DNA of 64,000 nucleotides from Yersinia intermedia (GCF_900635455.1 NZ_LR134116.1:1674001-1738000); one strand, 5' to 3'; positions 9,736-19,838 are shown, counted from the stretch's first letter. Numbers and translations are program-made. The notes: generated by a model from the sequence alone, not told the origin.

Positions 9736-9812
9736 ACCCTTCGGCTTTGAAGCTACAGGGGTGTTGGCTGCGCTCACGAACTCGATTGGAATTAATGAGC
9801 CTCATTCGGTAA
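9736..9812. repeat. Truncated second ERIC copy in tandem
   Basis: The left half of the preceding repeat is present again (CCTTCGGCTTTGAAGCTACA, then GTGTTGGCTGCGCTCACG). It then diverges to a tail containing ATTAATGAGCCTCA, the start of the insertion seen in the ERIC copies at 12907 and 43293. It looks like a deleted derivative of an insertion-bearing copy. Confidence 0.7.
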
Positions 9813-9822
9813 GCGGGCTAAA

Positions 9823-11295
9823 TTAATCCTGCTGCGCCAAACGTTTTACACTCTCTTTTGCGCCAAATTGTTGCAAGCTGAGATAAGCCTCGGTAACCGC
9901 ATCAACAAATACCTGCTGCTGTGGTAAGGACTCGCCAAACAGTGATTTCAGCGATAGCAAACTCTGTACCCGGGCCACGCCATCTTCACTACTGGCGACA
10001 CACTTTTTAAAACTGTCAGCCATGGGATCACGGATATCGATGGCCTGGCCGTTATCGTCGATACCCCCTACATAGCGCATCCAACCGGCGATACCCAATG
10101 CCAGACAGCGGTAGGCTCCGCCATGTTGTAAATGCCAACGCACAGAATCGAGCATCCGTTGAGGTAGTTTTTGGCTGCCGTCCATCGCAATCTGCCAGGT
10201 GCGGTGCTTTAACGCCGGGTTACTGTAACGCTCAATCAATTGATCAGCATAGGCGTTAAGATCCACCCCGGTGACGCGCAAGGTTGGCGCTTGTTCATCC
10301 ATCATCAGGCGGCGAGCGGTTAGGCGATAGTTACTGTCGTCCATGCAATCATTAATATGTTGATAACCAGCCAGATAACCCAAATAGGAGAGATACGAGT
10401 GGCTGCCGTTTAACATGCGCAACTTCATTTCTTCGAACGGCAAGACATCATCGACTAATTGCACTCCAGCCAGTTCCCAGTCCGGGCGTCCCGCGACAAA
10501 TTTGTCTTCAACCACCCACTGAATAAACGGTTCACAGGCAATGCCACAAGGGTCTGCTACGCTCAGGGTATCGGCAATTTCCTGCAAGGTTTCGGTGGTG
10601 GCAGCCGGAACAATACGGTCGACCATGGTGTTAGGGAAGGTGACATGTTGACTGATCCAACTGGCCAGTTCCGGGTCTCGGGCCATAGCCAGACCGAGGA
10701 CGGCATTTTTCACTACGTGACCATTTTCTGGAATATTATCGCAAGAAAGCACCGTAAAAGGCGGCAGGCCACGTAAGCGGCGTAAGCGCAGGGCCTCTAC
10801 CAGAATACCGGGAGCAGAGGTCGGCGCATCGGGTATCGCCAGATCTGCGCGGATAAACTCATTTTGCAGATCCAATTGGCCGCTACCTGGTTCGATGCAG
10901 TAGCCTTTCTCAGTAATCGTCAGGGAAACAATGGTTACTTGTGGTTCGGCCAGTTTCTCCAACACTTGGATTATGCCATCTAAGCGGGCATGGACTGACT
11001 CACATACTGAGCCGACAACAATGGCCTGATTACCTTGTGCCCCTTTTTCCAGTACGGAAAAGAGATGATTCTGTTGGCGTAAATTTTGAATCAAAACGTC
11101 GCCACCAAACAAGCTGACTTCGCAGATGCCCCAATCGCCTCCTTGCTTATTTAATACTCGGTCAGTGAGCAGTGCCTGATGGGCGCGATGAAATGCACCA
11201 AAGCCAATGTGAATAATGCGGCTTTTCAGTGCTGTTCTATCATAAGTAGGCTGCTGTACGGTTGAGGGAAGGGGGCTGTTGGCAATGGTGTTCAT
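9823..11295 (-). CDS. D-mannonate oxidoreductase (fructuronate reductase), UxuB/YeiQ family
   Basis: NAD-dependent long-chain mannitol-dehydrogenase-family enzyme that should interconvert D-fructuronate and D-mannonate. It has 490 residues from the ATG with GGAG six bases upstream. Visible features are the N-terminal Rossmann region (IIHIGFGAFHRAHQALL), SLTITEKGYC, TVLSCDNIPENGHV, the MVDRIVPAAT block, the catalytic-type lysine in FEEMKLRMLNGSHS, and the C-terminal helix domain (LKHRTWQIAMDGSQKLPQR). The N-terminus (MNTIA..., FGAFHRAHQALLTDRVLN) and location near yeiP and yeiR match E. coli yeiQ better than uxuB. Divergence from uxuA argues that it does the UxuB job here. Confidence 0.85.
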   Translation of the reverse strand: MNTIANSPLPSTVQQPTYDRTALKSRIIHIGFGAFHRAHQALLTDRVLNKQGGDWGICEVSLFGGDVLIQNLRQQNHLFSVLEKGAQGNQAIVVGSVCESVHARLDGIIQVLEKLAEPQVTIVSLTITEKGYCIEPGSGQLDLQNEFIRADLAIPDAPTSAPGILVEALRLRRLRGLPPFTVLSCDNIPENGHVVKNAVLGLAMARDPELASWISQHVTFPNTMVDRIVPAATTETLQEIADTLSVADPCGIACEPFIQWVVEDKFVAGRPDWELAGVQLVDDVLPFEEMKLRMLNGSHSYLSYLGYLAGYQHINDCMDDSNYRLTARRLMMDEQAPTLRVTGVDLNAYADQLIERYSNPALKHRTWQIAMDGSQKLPQRMLDSVRWHLQHGGAYRCLALGIAGWMRYVGGIDDNGQAIDIRDPMADSFKKCVASSEDGVARVQSLLSLKSLFGESLPQQQVFVDAVTEAYLSLQQFGAKESVKRLAQQD

Positions 11296-11655
11296 ACGTG
11301 GCTCCAAAATCATTCACCCCACGATTATTACAAAGGGGCTGACATAAAAGGTGGCAAATAAAAAGTTGTTAGACCAGTTTTAGTCGGCTGTTTGTAGGAA
11401 AGAAGCCACACCATACTGACCTTTTTCTTTTGCTCGTTGCCATGAATATCGGCTTGCAGTGTAAAGCCATATGACAGAAAATAAAATTGGTAAGTCCAAT
11501 ATTGGTTATATTCGTGAGGTGGATCAACCAATGAGGTTTTGCTTTTTGACACCCGGCGGTTAAAAAGTAAGGATAAAGCTGAGTGATACCTATTGGAAAT
11601 CGGTATAACAACATTTTTAGCACCTGAACAGTTTACGCAGAGAAGGTAAAAATAA
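11296..11655. other. Divergent promoter region between the uxuB-like gene and uxuA
   Basis: About 360 bases. The two overlapping minus-strand frames here show no protein-like features. Besides the element at 11487-11499, a wider inverted repeat ATTGGTT (11501-11507) / AACCAAT (11526-11532) is present. Both suggest control by the adjacent GntR-type regulator. A clear CRP site was not identified. Confidence 0.5.
11487..11499. promoter_or_regulatory. Candidate UxuR operator for uxuA / uxuB-like gene
   Basis: TTGGTAAGTCCAA, the same TTGG-N5-CCAA layout as the site before uxuR (shared form TTGGTnAGnCCAA), in the middle of the divergent intergenic region. A position between two divergent target genes fits a shared operator. 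Confidence 0.45.
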
Positions 11656-12846
11656 ATGGAACAAACATGGCGTTGGTATGGCCCGCATGATCCGGTGTCG
11701 CTGGATGATATCCGTCAGGCAGGGGCAACTGGAGTAGTGACTGCATTACATCATATTCCGAATGGCGAAGTATGGCCGGTGAGTGAGATCAAACAACGCC
11801 AGGCAGAGCTTGCCGCAAAAGGTTTGGTATGGTCGGTGGTCGAAAGTGTCCCGATTCATGAAGAAATAAAAACTCACAGCGGCAACTATCAGCAACATAT
11901 TGAAAATTATAAGCAGACGCTGCGTAATCTGGCGGACTGCGGTATTGATACCGTGTGCTATAACTTTATGCCGGTGCTGGACTGGACACGCACGGATCTG
12001 GAGTATCAACTGCCAGATGGTTCCAAAGCATTGCGTTTCGATCAGATAGCATTTGCAACCTTCGAACTGCATATCCTTAAACGTCCGGGCGCGGTGAATG
12101 ATTACACGGCGGAAGAACAGGCGCAGGCAGCAGATTACTTTGATGCGATGTCTGAGGCGGATATCGCCAAGCTGACGGGCAATATTATTGCTGGTCTGCC
12201 GGGGGCGGAGGAAGGGTATACACTGGATCAATTCCGCGCACGTTTGGCCGAGTATGACGGTATCGATAAAGCGCAACTGCGTGAAAATATGGCTTACTTC
12301 CTACAGGCGATTATACCGGTTGCCGAACAGGTCGGTCTGCGTATGGCTGTTCACCCAGATGATCCGCCGCGCCCAATCCTTGGCCTGCCGCGTATTGTTT
12401 CCACCATTGAAGATATGCAGTGGCTAAAAGAGACGGTTGATAGTATTCATAACGGTTTTACTATGTGCACCGGCTCTTATGGGGTGCGGGCAGACAATGA
12501 TCTGGTGAAGATGATCGAAACCTTTGGCGACCGTATTCATTTTACGCATTTACGTTCGACCTGCCGCGAAGGGAACCCAAAGACCTTCCATGAAGGCGGC
12601 CATCTGCAAGGCGATGTAGACATGTATTCAGTCGTCAAAGCCATCTTGACCGAAGAGCAACGCCGCCAGGCTGCTGGTGATATGCGCCCGATCCCAATGC
12701 GACCAGACCACGGTCATCAGATGTTGGATGATTTACATAAGAAAACCAATCCGGGTTATTCGGCGATTGGCCGTTTGAAAGGGTTAGCTGAGGTGCGTGG
12801 TGTGGAGTTGGCGCTGAAGCGGGCGTTCTTCCCTGAGCTAAAATAG
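11656..12846 (+). CDS. uxuA: Mannonate dehydratase UxuA
   Basis: Dehydrates D-mannonate to 2-keto-3-deoxy-D-gluconate in hexuronate breakdown, a cytoplasmic step after the mannonate oxidoreductase. It has 396 residues against 394 in E. coli, collinear throughout. Recognisable blocks are [15 protein letters not shown] at the start, [66 protein letters not shown] (metal/active-site cysteine region), FTHLRST and [12 protein letters not shown] near the end. It is divergent from the UxuB/YeiQ-type gene. KDG kinase and aldolase are not in the window. Confidence 0.97.
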   Translation: MEQTWRWYGPHDPVSLDDIRQAGATGVVTALHHIPNGEVWPVSEIKQRQAELAAKGLVWSVVESVPIHEEIKTHSGNYQQHIENYKQTLRNLADCGIDTVCYNFMPVLDWTRTDLEYQLPDGSKALRFDQIAFATFELHILKRPGAVNDYTAEEQAQAADYFDAMSEADIAKLTGNIIAGLPGAEEGYTLDQFRARLAEYDGIDKAQLRENMAYFLQAIIPVAEQVGLRMAVHPDDPPRPILGLPRIVSTIEDMQWLKETVDSIHNGFTMCTGSYGVRADNDLVKMIETFGDRIHFTHLRSTCREGNPKTFHEGGHLQGDVDMYSVVKAILTEEQRRQAAGDMRPIPMRPDHGHQMLDDLHKKTNPGYSAIGRLKGLAEVRGVELALKRAFFPELK

Positions 12847-12865
12847 CCTGCCATCTTTCAATACA

Positions 12866-12897
12866 TTAAGGGCCAGAAATGGCCCTTAACTGTTTTA
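12866..12897 (+). terminator. Rho-independent terminator of uxuA
   Basis: TTAAGGGCCA pairs with TGGCCCTTAA around a GAAA loop, followed by CTGTTTTAT, about 20 bases past the uxuA stop. Confidence 0.85.
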
Positions 12898-12906
12898 TAC
12901 CCAACC

Positions 12907-13099
12907 ATACCCAATAGATTTCAAGATGCAGGAAGGCGGCAAGCGAGATACAAATCGGTCGGGAACCGATTTGTACAGCATTTATGCTAGCCCGCAGGGT
13001 GAGGCTCATTAATCCCGATGAGCTTACATAAGTAAGTGATTCGGGTTATTGAGAGCAGCCAACACACCTGCAACTTGAAAGATGAAGAGTATTGGGTGT
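12907..13099. repeat. ERIC repeat carrying a ~65-bp internal insertion
   Basis: ERIC ends and core are present (CAAGATGCAGGAAGGCGGCAAGCGAG at the left, split by the insertion; TACATAAGTAAGTGATTCGGG, CAGCCAACACACCTGCAACTTG at the right). Between them lies an extra stretch of about 65 bases containing AAATCGGTCGGGAACCGATTT (8-bp perfect stem) and GCTAGCCCGCAGGGTGAGGC. The same insertion, at the same site, occurs in the copy at 43293. The repeat ends at the yeiP stop codon. Confidence 0.85.
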
Positions 13100-13671
13100 T
13101 ATTCAGCGCGGCCCATATAACGACGCTCCGCAATATGAATACGGATTTTCTCACCAGGGCTGATATATTCCGGCACCTGAATAGATAAGCCTGTGCTCAT
13201 CACCGCAGGCTTGTTACGGGCGCTAGCAGATGCGCCTTTGATGCTGGGTGCAGTGTCAACAATTTCCATATCAACAGTCTGTGGCAATTCCAGCGCCAAT
13301 AATTGGCCATCCATCGTCAGAACCTGCATGCCTGGCATCCCCCCTTCAGGAATAAATAACAGCTCTTCTTCGATCTGCTCTTTCTTGAAGTTATAAGGGG
13401 TGAAATCTTCATCATCCATAAAGACATATTCGTCGCCATCGATGTAAGAGAAGTTCACTGACCGGCGGGTCAGGGTGATGGTATCGAGGATCTCATCACC
13501 TTTAAAACGCTCTTCTACTTTTAAGCCGGTACGCACGTCGGAAAAACGCATTTTATACAGCGTACTTGCGCCACGGGCGCTTGGGCTTTGCACATCAATA
13601 TCTTTCACCAGCAACAATTTGCCGTTGAGGTTGACCGCCATACCACGTTTTATTTCATTAGCTCTTGCCAT
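13099..13671 (-). CDS. yeiP: Elongation factor P-like protein YeiP
   Basis: EF-P family protein of 190 residues, the same length as E. coli YeiP. It has the three beta-barrel domains of the family: a KOW-like N-terminal domain ([36 protein letters not shown]), a central OB domain and a C-terminal OB domain ([21 protein letters not shown]). In true EF-P a lysine is modified at the tip of domain I; here the tip sequence is SPSARGAS, lacking that lysine. Its function is presumed to be ribosome-associated, but how it differs from EF-P is not visible. The ribosome site is weak (GGCGGT). Confidence 0.95.
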   Translation of the reverse strand: MARANEIKRGMAVNLNGKLLLVKDIDVQSPSARGASTLYKMRFSDVRTGLKVEERFKGDEILDTITLTRRSVNFSYIDGDEYVFMDDEDFTPYNFKKEQIEEELLFIPEGGMPGMQVLTMDGQLLALELPQTVDMEIVDTAPSIKGASASARNKPAVMSTGLSIQVPEYISPGEKIRIHIAERRYMGRAE

Positions 13672-13855
13672 TTATTAACCGCCAATCAGGATTGAAGATA
13701 AGTTGCGACAAGTTACTCGCGCCGCGAGTTTCAGGCAAGCAAATATCACCTTCATTGTTGAAGTCTCAGGGGGTGTTTGCTGGCGACCTGACGGCAACGC
13801 TAAACTCTGTGGCTATGGTGCTAAAAAGAGTGATATTCCCGGTGTAAAACCGGGC

Positions 13856-15100
13856 CTAGCGATAGACCGGTAACCAGCCCAATAGTGCGGCAATATGGGT
13901 AACGGCATTGATCAAACCAAACAGGATAATAAAGCCAATCATCAAACGCCCACCGGGAGCGCGATAAGCCGCCTGTGGGAAGCGTTTACGGCTGGCCCGC
14001 GCCATCAGTGCTGGCACAATCACCGCCCAAATGGTGGCCGCTAAACCGGCAAAGCCAATGGCATATAAGAAGCCATTTGGGAACAACAGCGCGCCGAGGG
14101 TAGGTGGCACAAAAGTGATAAGCGCTGACTTGGTTCGCCCGTTACGGGTATCACTAAACTTAAAGAAGTCAGCGATATAATCAAACAGACCCAGCGACAC
14201 CCCAAGGAATGAACTGGCCAGTGCCATATAAGAGAAGGCATTAAGTAACTGGCTGGTGGCCTGACTGGCTGAAATGGTGTCCATCTGTTTTAGCAGACTA
14301 CCAATATTGCCACCGTCGGCAATAACCAGTTTGAACGCGTCACGGCTGATATTGCCTTGAATGGCATACTGCCATAGGACATAAATGATTAACGCGATCA
14401 GTGTGCCGTACAACAGGCTACGTACCACCGCTTTGCTGTCTTTGTGATAGTACTTCACCAACCCCGGTACATTGCCGTGGTAACCAAACGAGGTTAACAA
14501 GTAGGGCAGTGCCGCCAGCGCATAGGGCAAATAGTGGGCACTGCTATCGGTTTGATTAAACAACACGGCACTTTGCACATGGCTGAACATGTCACCAACC
14601 GACATGATAAATGTAATAACCATACCGCCGATCAATATCGTACTTAAGCGATCTACTGCGCGGGTGGATAACCAAACGATAAATGCGACCAATAGCGCAA
14701 AGATAAATCCGGCTCCGGTCTGACCAATTCCCGCGACATTTTGCAGGGTGTGGGAAATGATTGAGCCACCGGCAGAGATATAAGCGTAAGTCAGAATATA
14801 GAGCACAAAGGTTATCGACAACCCATTGATGGAACTCCAGACCTTGCCAAGCAGGTCTTGCACCATGGTGTGAAAGCTGGCCCCACTAGGATAATTCAGG
14901 TTAGCTTCCAGAATCATCAGGCCAGAAATCAGCATACAAGCCCAAGTATAAATCAGCAGCATAACTGAGCCGCTAAACCATACCCCGGCTGTTACGATTG
15001 GGATTGAGAACATCCCCGCACCCACAGCGGTTCCGGCGACTATCATCGCACCGCCAAGGACGGAAGGGCGCGATAACGGTTGGGATACATCCATCGACAT
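13856..15100 (-). CDS. mtr: Tryptophan-specific proton symporter, Mtr type
   Basis: Aromatic amino acid permease of the HAAAP family with about 11 membrane helices. The protein has 414 residues (the E. coli Mtr length) from the ATG with GGAG six bases upstream; the longer frame starts with TTG. Family signatures are GGAMIVAGTAVGAGMFSIPIV near the start, WACMLISGLMILEANLNYPSGASF, SFGYHGNVPGLVKYY, ASSFLGVSLGLFDYIADFF and LFPNGFLYAIGFAGLAATIWAVIVPALMARASRKRFP, closer to Mtr than to TyrP or TnaB. A TrpR-type operator upstream supports tryptophan as substrate. It sits beside yeiP rather than at the E. coli mtr locus. Confidence 0.88.
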   Translation of the reverse strand: MSMDVSQPLSRPSVLGGAMIVAGTAVGAGMFSIPIVTAGVWFSGSVMLLIYTWACMLISGLMILEANLNYPSGASFHTMVQDLLGKVWSSINGLSITFVLYILTYAYISAGGSIISHTLQNVAGIGQTGAGFIFALLVAFIVWLSTRAVDRLSTILIGGMVITFIMSVGDMFSHVQSAVLFNQTDSSAHYLPYALAALPYLLTSFGYHGNVPGLVKYYHKDSKAVVRSLLYGTLIALIIYVLWQYAIQGNISRDAFKLVIADGGNIGSLLKQMDTISASQATSQLLNAFSYMALASSFLGVSLGLFDYIADFFKFSDTRNGRTKSALITFVPPTLGALLFPNGFLYAIGFAGLAATIWAVIVPALMARASRKRFPQAAYRAPGGRLMIGFIILFGLINAVTHIAALLGWLPVYR

Positions 15101-15161
15101 CTGTAACTCCAAGTATCCTTTATCCTTGACGCTGCGGTAACGCCAATGATTTTGGGTATCA

Positions 15162-15201
15162 ATTATAGGTTAATAGTTCTTTTGTACTAGCTTGATGGTA
15201 C
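15162..15201 (-). promoter_or_regulatory. mtr promoter with overlapping TrpR operator
   Basis: GTACTAGCTTGATGGTAC at 15184-15201 is close to the TrpR operator consensus and resembles the known E. coli aroL operator. A perfect minus-strand -10 box (TATAAT, complement of 15162-15167) lies downstream, putting the operator over the -35 region, the expected place for repression. A lone TGTAAA at 15218-15223 is only half a TyrR box. Confidence 0.7.
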
Positions 15202-15467
15202 AGGTTGGTGAGGGAACTGTAAACAGATGAATATACTCACAGGGATTGCATGGTTAGTGATTAGTCTGGTAACAGCATTATCTTGTGACTGAATATCGTA
15301 CAAATTAGAATTTTTTAGGTTGAAAAGTGAACTGAAAATGAGTGGATGCAAAGAGGCGGCTGTGGTGTGGGTCTGTCATTGCCCCATTAGGCACGGATAG
15401 TGCTGGTAGTTAATGGGAGGGATTGCTATTGTCGGCTATTATTCCACCAGCCTACAGGAGCTTGCTG

Positions 15468-15725
15468 ATGGATTGTCGCTCAGATTGCGGTGCCTGCTGT
15501 ATTGCTCCTTCTATTTCCAGCCCGATCCCTGGTATGCCATTCGGTAAGCCTGCCAATACCCGTTGTCTGCACTTGGACGATGCTATGCGTTGCGCCATTT
15601 TTCATTCTCCTTCTCGCCCGGCAGTATGTGCCAGCTTACAAGCATTGCGGGAGATGTGTGCTGATACCCGAGAACAAGCGTTGGTCTATTTGATTAAGCT
15701 GGAAGCGGATACCGCCCCTTCGTGA
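15468..15725 (+). CDS. yeiW: YkgJ-type cysteine-cluster protein YeiW
   Basis: Small UPF0153/YkgJ-family protein (85 residues) that probably binds a metal or Fe-S cluster. It has seven cysteines, notably [17 protein letters not shown] and [13 protein letters not shown], followed by [12 protein letters not shown]. The start is the ATG after CAGGAG (seven bases); the longer frame from 15423 lacks support. E. coli yeiW, of similar length and sequence, is also next to yeiP. Role unknown. Confidence 0.85.
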   Translation: MDCRSDCGACCIAPSISSPIPGMPFGKPANTRCLHLDDAMRCAIFHSPSRPAVCASLQALREMCADTREQALVYLIKLEADTAPS

Positions 15726-15765
15726 TAGAACGGGCGGTATTATTACGTCAAGTCTGATAGGCGCG

Positions 15766-17664
15766 TTACTTCTTATTAGTCATCGGTGTTGCTTCGATGA
15801 CGAGTGTTTCCAGTGGTTTTAGCGTAACAATCACCGGCTTACTGTAATCGAGTGGCAGAGTTGCATTAGTGCCATATACCGTTTTAAGTGTGAAGCTCGT
15901 TACTTCGCCGCTCGGAATTTCGAAGTTTTTAGTGAGATCTAAATAGTAGCTTTGTTCTTTGTCGGATGGATTACGCAATCCAAATACCGCTTTATCTTTA
16001 TTCCATGAGGCCCAGCCATAAACGTCCAGCGCTGTAGGGTCACCGCCAATCCAATGGGTATCAACCAGCACATCGCTATTTTTCCGTGACCATTTAGCGG
16101 CGGTCGCCAACGTATCCCATTTGTTGTTATTTAACATGGATGGCGTGATGTAAAGTTCTTGTAGTTGGGTTCCCGTTGCAAAGTAGCTCCAGACCTGATC
16201 AGCAAAGTCATGGTCGGTCTGTACTTTTTCCAACCCAAAATAGGCATTTTCCGCGCTAACAATGCCGTGGTACATCAGCGAGTTTATCGGGAATAGCGGG
16301 CCTTTGCGCACGATGGAGCGGTAGGTTTCAGCATCACGGTAAGTCATCCATTGCTGAGCGGGGGAACCTTTGCCAAACAGGTTGATATCATCGCCCTGAC
16401 GCCAGATAGCGTCCGCGTAGAACAGCCATGAGGGGCTGGCATCGGTGCCGGTGGTCAGGTTGATAAACAGATCTTTATTGGCCTCGCGCATGTTTTTAAT
16501 CAGCTCGATGGAGGCGTCAAAATCAGAGGCGAACTGGCTGCCTGGGATATACGAATTGGCGTTACCCATACCGTCTAGCTTGAAGGAGGTGATATGTTCG
16601 TTTTTGATAAGCTTAATGATTTGCTCATTAAAATTACGGAAGTAATTGGGGCCGGAGAGCGCGAATTTCCCATCAACGGTTTCGAAGCCGTTTTCTTTGG
16701 CGTGTGAGACGCGAATATCGCGCGGTTTGTTATAGCCTCCCCAAGGTGACAGCCATAAACCTACCGAGGTATGTAAGCTGTCAGCTTTCTGTTTCACCCC
16801 CCCGAATCCCTTACTAAATGCTGGGCCAAACAGCCATTTACCGGTGCGGTCATCCCAGCCGTCATCCAGTAGAAAACCATCAAGTTTTACCCCGCGTTTT
16901 TTAATCAGTTCGTCGGCGTAGGTATCCATCCGGTTGAGCACTTCTTGTTCTGTGTAGGTGGTGAAGAAACCAATATCCATCCAGCTATTGTAGTGAAGGT
17001 AGGGCTGATATGGGCGCGCGCGCATGCTGTTGATAAATTGGTTGAAGCTGCGACGTAACTGGTTGTTTTCTTCAAAAGTGCCGAAATACAGGGTGAAGCT
17101 GACGGGCGTCTCCACTTTAATCGGTGTTTTTAACGCAACATTCAGATTGGTTGTCGTTTCATATGCATAGGTATTGACGATCGGTTTTTCCGGCAGAATA
17201 AAGAAGCTGTCAGCGATAATGGGAGAGCTATTAATTGCGCCGTCTACATAAGGTGCCTGGGATTGCCCTTTGGTTGGGAAGAAGGTGATTTTCGCAACAT
17301 CCCGTGCCTGACCTTTGGCCTGAATCCGGTAGTCAATACTGGCGTATTGACCTTTTAGTACGTTGAGCACCACGGTGACATCAAAATCTTTATGTTCATA
17401 GTTGATATGAATTGCATCATCTTTTTGGCTGACATTTTTAATTTTAAAATCGGCCGCGTGAATAACCTCTTCGTTGGGCAGTGTTAGAAAGAACAATTCT
17501 ACAGGCGCAAGTTTGCGGCCTGAAAGCTTATCTTTTATCACCACCGCTGAGTTTGCATCGTCAAAAGAGAGGGCGATTTTATTGTTATTCAGCAAGTATT
17601 CGGAGGCAAAGGCGGCATTGCTCATCAGCAATAATAATAACGAGCTCTTTATGATTGTTCTCAT
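15766..17664 (-). CDS. Exported GH36-like glycosidase (putative alpha-galactosidase / alpha-N-acetylgalactosaminidase)
   Basis: Protein of 632 residues with a signal peptide (residues 1-20, LLLLLMSNAAFA), so it is exported. A beta-rich N-terminal half precedes a barrel of the clan GH-D type. Visible motifs are YNSWMD (225-230), LLDDGW (265-270), SFKLDGMGN with candidate nucleophile Asp364, and WRQGDDIN with candidate acid/base Asp425 or Asp426. A C-terminal beta domain follows. These are the hallmarks of GH36 retaining alpha-galactosidases, a family that includes alpha-GalNAc-ases. Position at the end of the aga genes suggests it frees GalNAc or galactose from glycans outside the cytoplasm. 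Substrate is inferred, not shown. Confidence 0.7.
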   Translation of the reverse strand: MRTIIKSSLLLLLMSNAAFASEYLLNNNKIALSFDDANSAVVIKDKLSGRKLAPVELFFLTLPNEEVIHAADFKIKNVSQKDDAIHINYEHKDFDVTVVLNVLKGQYASIDYRIQAKGQARDVAKITFFPTKGQSQAPYVDGAINSSPIIADSFFILPEKPIVNTYAYETTTNLNVALKTPIKVETPVSFTLYFGTFEENNQLRRSFNQFINSMRARPYQPYLHYNSWMDIGFFTTYTEQEVLNRMDTYADELIKKRGVKLDGFLLDDGWDDRTGKWLFGPAFSKGFGGVKQKADSLHTSVGLWLSPWGGYNKPRDIRVSHAKENGFETVDGKFALSGPNYFRNFNEQIIKLIKNEHITSFKLDGMGNANSYIPGSQFASDFDASIELIKNMREANKDLFINLTTGTDASPSWLFYADAIWRQGDDINLFGKGSPAQQWMTYRDAETYRSIVRKGPLFPINSLMYHGIVSAENAYFGLEKVQTDHDFADQVWSYFATGTQLQELYITPSMLNNNKWDTLATAAKWSRKNSDVLVDTHWIGGDPTALDVYGWASWNKDKAVFGLRNPSDKEQSYYLDLTKNFEIPSGEVTSFTLKTVYGTNATLPLDYSKPVIVTLKPLETLVIEATPMTNKK

Positions 17665-17750
17665 ACGATATCCTTGTTATTTGAGGTCCAGAAAGGTTAT
17701 TTACATTTTGAGTCGGTGCTTTGAGTCTGATAATTATTAAAATTCATGAT

Positions 17751-17774
17751 GTTACCCGACGATAGCCGGGCAAC
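17751..17774. other. Intergenic hairpin between agaY and the glycosidase gene
   Basis: GTTACCCG pairs imperfectly with CCGGGCAAC around a short loop. No T-run follows, so it is more likely a transcript-stabilising or processing element than a strong terminator. Confidence 0.35.
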
Positions 17775-17792
17775 ATTTTGATGACACAAGAT

Positions 17793-18683
<891 letters not shown>

Positions 18684-19838
18684 TCAGCCTTTCCAGGGAT
18701 GAATAACGACGCCTTTCACTACACGGTTTACCGTGCCGCTGGCGGAAGGGGTGTCGGGGGTGATACCTGCTTTGATAGATTCGCTGAGAGCGAAAATCTG
18801 TGTGTACATCAGGAAGCAGAACGCCTGTTCGACATCAATAAACTCTCGGGCTGCGGGTAACAAAATATGCGGACCTGCGCCGATTGCTGGGCTGGATTCG
18901 GCACAAATCGCTACGACGCGCATCGCTTGTTGGTCGCGGCGCAGCTCAGCCAGTAAGTCGAGGTCGTATTGGCGGGTATAAGGGTGGCTTGAAACAAACA
19001 CCACAACCAGCGTTTCAGCGTTAACCAGTGATTTTGGTCCGTGGCGAAAGCCGGTGGGGGACTCATAAAACGCAGCCAATTTACCTGCCGTTAGCTCCAG
19101 CACTTTCAGTGCTGATTCGCGCGCCACACCTTGCAATCCGCCACTGCCGAGGTAAACAATCCGTTTAAAGGGCAGGTCACCAAATACGGCAGTGCTAAAG
19201 TCGCCCTGCGAAGCAACTATCTGCTTACAGCGCGTTGCTACATCCTGAAAGCTGGTGCTGTTGATGACATCGGGGGCGAAGACGGCCAAACAACTGGCCA
19301 TCATGGTACTGATGCTACTGGTCATGGCGAAACCACGGTCATGGGTTTCAGTTGGCATTAACAGCGCCAGTGCGTTATCACTTTTCAACGCATTGTGATA
19401 CAAGCTGCCGGCTTCATTGCAGGTGATGACCAGATGGTGGCACTGGCTGACGAGTTGGTTGGCTAAGTCTACTGCGGCGACGCTTTCAGGGCTGTTACCA
19501 GAGCGTGCAAAGGAGATGAGCAGTGTCGGGCGTTGGGGAGATAAATAGTCAGCAGGATTAGTAACGAGGTCTGTTGTGGGCACTGCGACAAAATTTCTCC
19601 CGCTATGGCGCGACAGCCACGGCGCAATAATATCGCCGATAAATGCTGAGGTACCGGCACCTGTCAGGACAATCTGTAGGTCAGATGTTTGTAGGAGCGG
19701 CGCAAGGAAAGTGTCGATATCGCTACGTTGACGTTCAATGTTTTTTAACGATCGGATCCAGCTTGCTGGTTGCTGGCGGATCTCTTTTTCAGTCCAGGTT
19801 GATGTGCCGCAAGTATCGGCAGATTGGGTTTCGCTCAT
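18684..19838 (-). CDS. agaS: Galactosamine-6-phosphate deaminase/isomerase AgaS
   Basis: SIS-domain enzyme converting galactosamine-6-phosphate to tagatose-6-phosphate plus ammonia. It has 384 residues. Two sugar-isomerase domains are visible: the first with LTGAGTSAFIGDIIAPWLS and ISFARSGNSPESVAA, the second with YLGSGGLQGVARESALKVLELTAGK and FRHGPKSLV. It has a good ribosome site (AAGGA, seven bases). It heads the agaS-agaY(-glycosidase) transcription unit, with AgaR-type operators in the upstream 300 bases. No separate agaI is present, so AgaS must supply the deaminase step. Confidence 0.92.
   Translation of the reverse strand: MSETQSADTCGTSTWTEKEIRQQPASWIRSLKNIERQRSDIDTFLAPLLQTSDLQIVLTGAGTSAFIGDIIAPWLSRHSGRNFVAVPTTDLVTNPADYLSPQRPTLLISFARSGNSPESVAAVDLANQLVSQCHHLVITCNEAGSLYHNALKSDNALALLMPTETHDRGFAMTSSISTMMASCLAVFAPDVINSTSFQDVATRCKQIVASQGDFSTAVFGDLPFKRIVYLGSGGLQGVARESALKVLELTAGKLAAFYESPTGFRHGPKSLVNAETLVVVFVSSHPYTRQYDLDLLAELRRDQQAMRVVAICAESSPAIGAGPHILLPAAREFIDVEQAFCFLMYTQIFALSESIKAGITPDTPSASGTVNRVVKGVVIHPWKG

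Noticed and set aside
11328..11623. Two overlapping minus-strand frames (74 and 84 codons) between the uxuB-like gene and uxuA
   Set aside because: No ribosome site, no recognisable motif or signal, and they lie in a divergent regulatory region with operator-like repeats.
15218..15223. TGTAAA as a TyrR box for the Mtr-type gene
   Set aside because: Only one half-site fits; the opposite half (12 bases away) matches about half the positions.
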